Origin: Brasenia schreberi
Lineage: Eukaryota; Streptophyta; Magnoliopsida; Nymphaeales; Cabombaceae
Direction of reading: 5' to 3'
Length of the DNA stretch: 64,000 nt
NCBI GenBank assembly: GCA_036023115.1
Contig: JAYKKT010000056.1
Location: 1,116,001 to 1,180,000, forward strand
Both the position numbers and the translations under genes were made by a program. The first letter of the stretch is position 1; each line of letters begins with the position of its first letter. The notes under the pieces were generated by a model that saw only the letters and a program-made list of their open reading frames with translations, was not told the origin of the DNA and made no database searches. Of the stretch, positions 63,059 through 64,000 are shown piece after piece.

Positions 63059-64000
63059 AACAACAACAACAACTAAGCTTTTTCCCATACTAGACGGGGT
63101 TGGCTACATGGATTCTTTGTTTCCACAAATCCCTATCGTGTGCCATGTTAGCAGTTAACTCGCTATAAGCTATATCATTCTTTATTGTTTCTTTCCAACA
63201 CTTTTGTGGTCGTCCTCTACCTCTTTTAATACTTTCCAAATTTAGTTTTTCTAACCTTCTTACATTCTTCTTTTGATCTTCTTTCTATATATCCAAACCA
63301 TCTTAAACGATATTCTCTCATTTTATCCTCTATTGGTGCCACTCCTAATTTGTAACATGCCCTCTTTGCCTTGATTTTATTTTGTACTACTTTACTCCAC
63401 CACCAAGCTTCTTTTTGTACCGGTACACCTCCCTTAGATACCCCTAACACATCTTTCGCCACTTTCCTAATATGTATAGCCATATTGTTCCACATATCAT
63501 AGGGTGTACCAAAATAATTCCAAACATCTCCTTGAAGGACTTTCTGTTTAAATATATCTTCTTTCTCGCTTTTGAGGTTCCAGCATTTAGTCTGAATAGC
63601 TCGATGCACTCTTTTCTTTTTTGCCCATTTTTTTATTTGTAAATGCATAACTAAAAGTCGATGTTGGGTGGTTAAGCTTTCTCCTGGAATTACCTTGCAA
63701 TCTTTATAACATGCTCTATCTTTTTTTCTACAAATAAAGTAATCAATTTGTGTTTGTGATAAGCCACTCTTATAAGTAATTAAATGTTCATCTCGTATTT
63801 TGTAGATTATATTGACTATAAAGAGTTCAAATGCCATAGCAAAATTTAAAATCTCCCTACCTTCCTCATTTATATCCCCGAAACCAAAGTTTCCATGAAT
63901 CCCTTGATATCCTAATACCTCTTTACTGACATGCCCATTTAAGTCTCCTCCTAAACAAATCATCTCCCTTTGTGGAATCTTTTGAATCACCTTATCTAAC
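63059..64000 (-). mobile_element. RTE LINE, copy 5, internally deleted, continues beyond window
   Basis: The CAACAACAACAAC tail and CTAAGC(C/T)TTTTCCCATACTAG 3' end lie at 63059-63095. Going up, the C-terminal domain jumps near 63350 directly into the linker (KRACYKL joined to [11 protein letters not shown]), removing the whole RT. The 5' part continues past base 64000. Confidence 0.92.
63226..64000 (-). pseudogene. Chimeric RTE frame: endonuclease C-terminal part joined to LINE C-terminal part, RT missing
   Basis: A 254-codon open frame from 63990 (possibly longer upstream) reads GGDLNGHVSKEVLGYQGIHG, SQTQIDYFICRKKD, the linker (WWWSKVVQNKIKAKRACYKL) and then RLRWFGYIERRSKE. The join is in frame because both ends share AAATTA-type bases coding KL. 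The frame shifts near 63270 where a few bases are missing before the ERRS-EE-P-RR region. It cannot reverse transcribe; the endonuclease N-terminus may lie beyond the window. Confidence 0.85.

Overview
The window looks like transposon-rich intergenic DNA from a flowering plant. It is AT-rich, has no intact host gene that I can support, and every recognisable protein is of plant genomic or plant transposon type: RTE-clade LINEs, Ty1/copia and Ty3/gypsy remnants, hAT and CACTA transposase relics, a plant NEK kinase copy, a TOC1/PRR1-like fragment and a DWNN-like fragment. I cannot name the species. No rRNA, tRNA, CRISPR or bacterial gene organisation was seen.

Layout. 1-2056 is a minus-strand hAT (BED finger, dimerisation domain) transposase pseudogene running off the left edge. 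4.9-7.8 kb holds a decayed minus-strand gypsy gag region between two 170-bp direct repeats. 9.66-10.49 kb is a terminal-inverted-repeat element. 10.9-16.0 kb is a degenerate copia element with two LTRs, containing a 219-bp non-autonomous RTE derivative. 16.6-19.75 kb ends in a CACTA terminus. 22.9-25.4 kb is a minus-strand copia relic with LTR-like repeats at 20.7 and 25.4 kb.

The most striking part is 27,681-38,176. Two insertions of one LTR-like family (TG...CA or TA ends, each with its own perfect 5-bp target duplication, ATGAG and ATAAT) lie tail to tail, 398 bp apart, and form a large imperfect palindrome. They share their left and right portions but carry different host-derived sequence at the same internal place: an intronless NEK kinase copy in the left one and a TOC1-like pseudo-receiver fragment in the right one. 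The NEK copy was later split by a nearly full-length RTE LINE (29,364-32,631) with a 14-bp target duplication.

The right half holds a second CACTA relative (from 40,262) with an RTE copy inside it, a 119-bp perfect tandem duplication, long AT and alternating purine-pyrimidine tracts, a DWNN-like fragment followed by a 23-base poly(A), another RTE copy (51.1-52.8 kb), a 350-bp tandem repeat, a large LTR element (about 55.9-62.1 kb) with an RTE inside it, an opposed fragment of the same LTR family (62.1-63.0 kb), and a fifth, internally deleted RTE that runs off the right edge.

Nothing here works as a pathway. The genes relate to each other as nested insertions: host cDNAs inside LTR-like elements, LINEs inside those, LINEs inside CACTA and LTR elements. 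Five RTE copies plus one short derivative in 64 kb point to a very successful RTE family, but every copy I can read is interrupted by stops, frameshifts or deletions.
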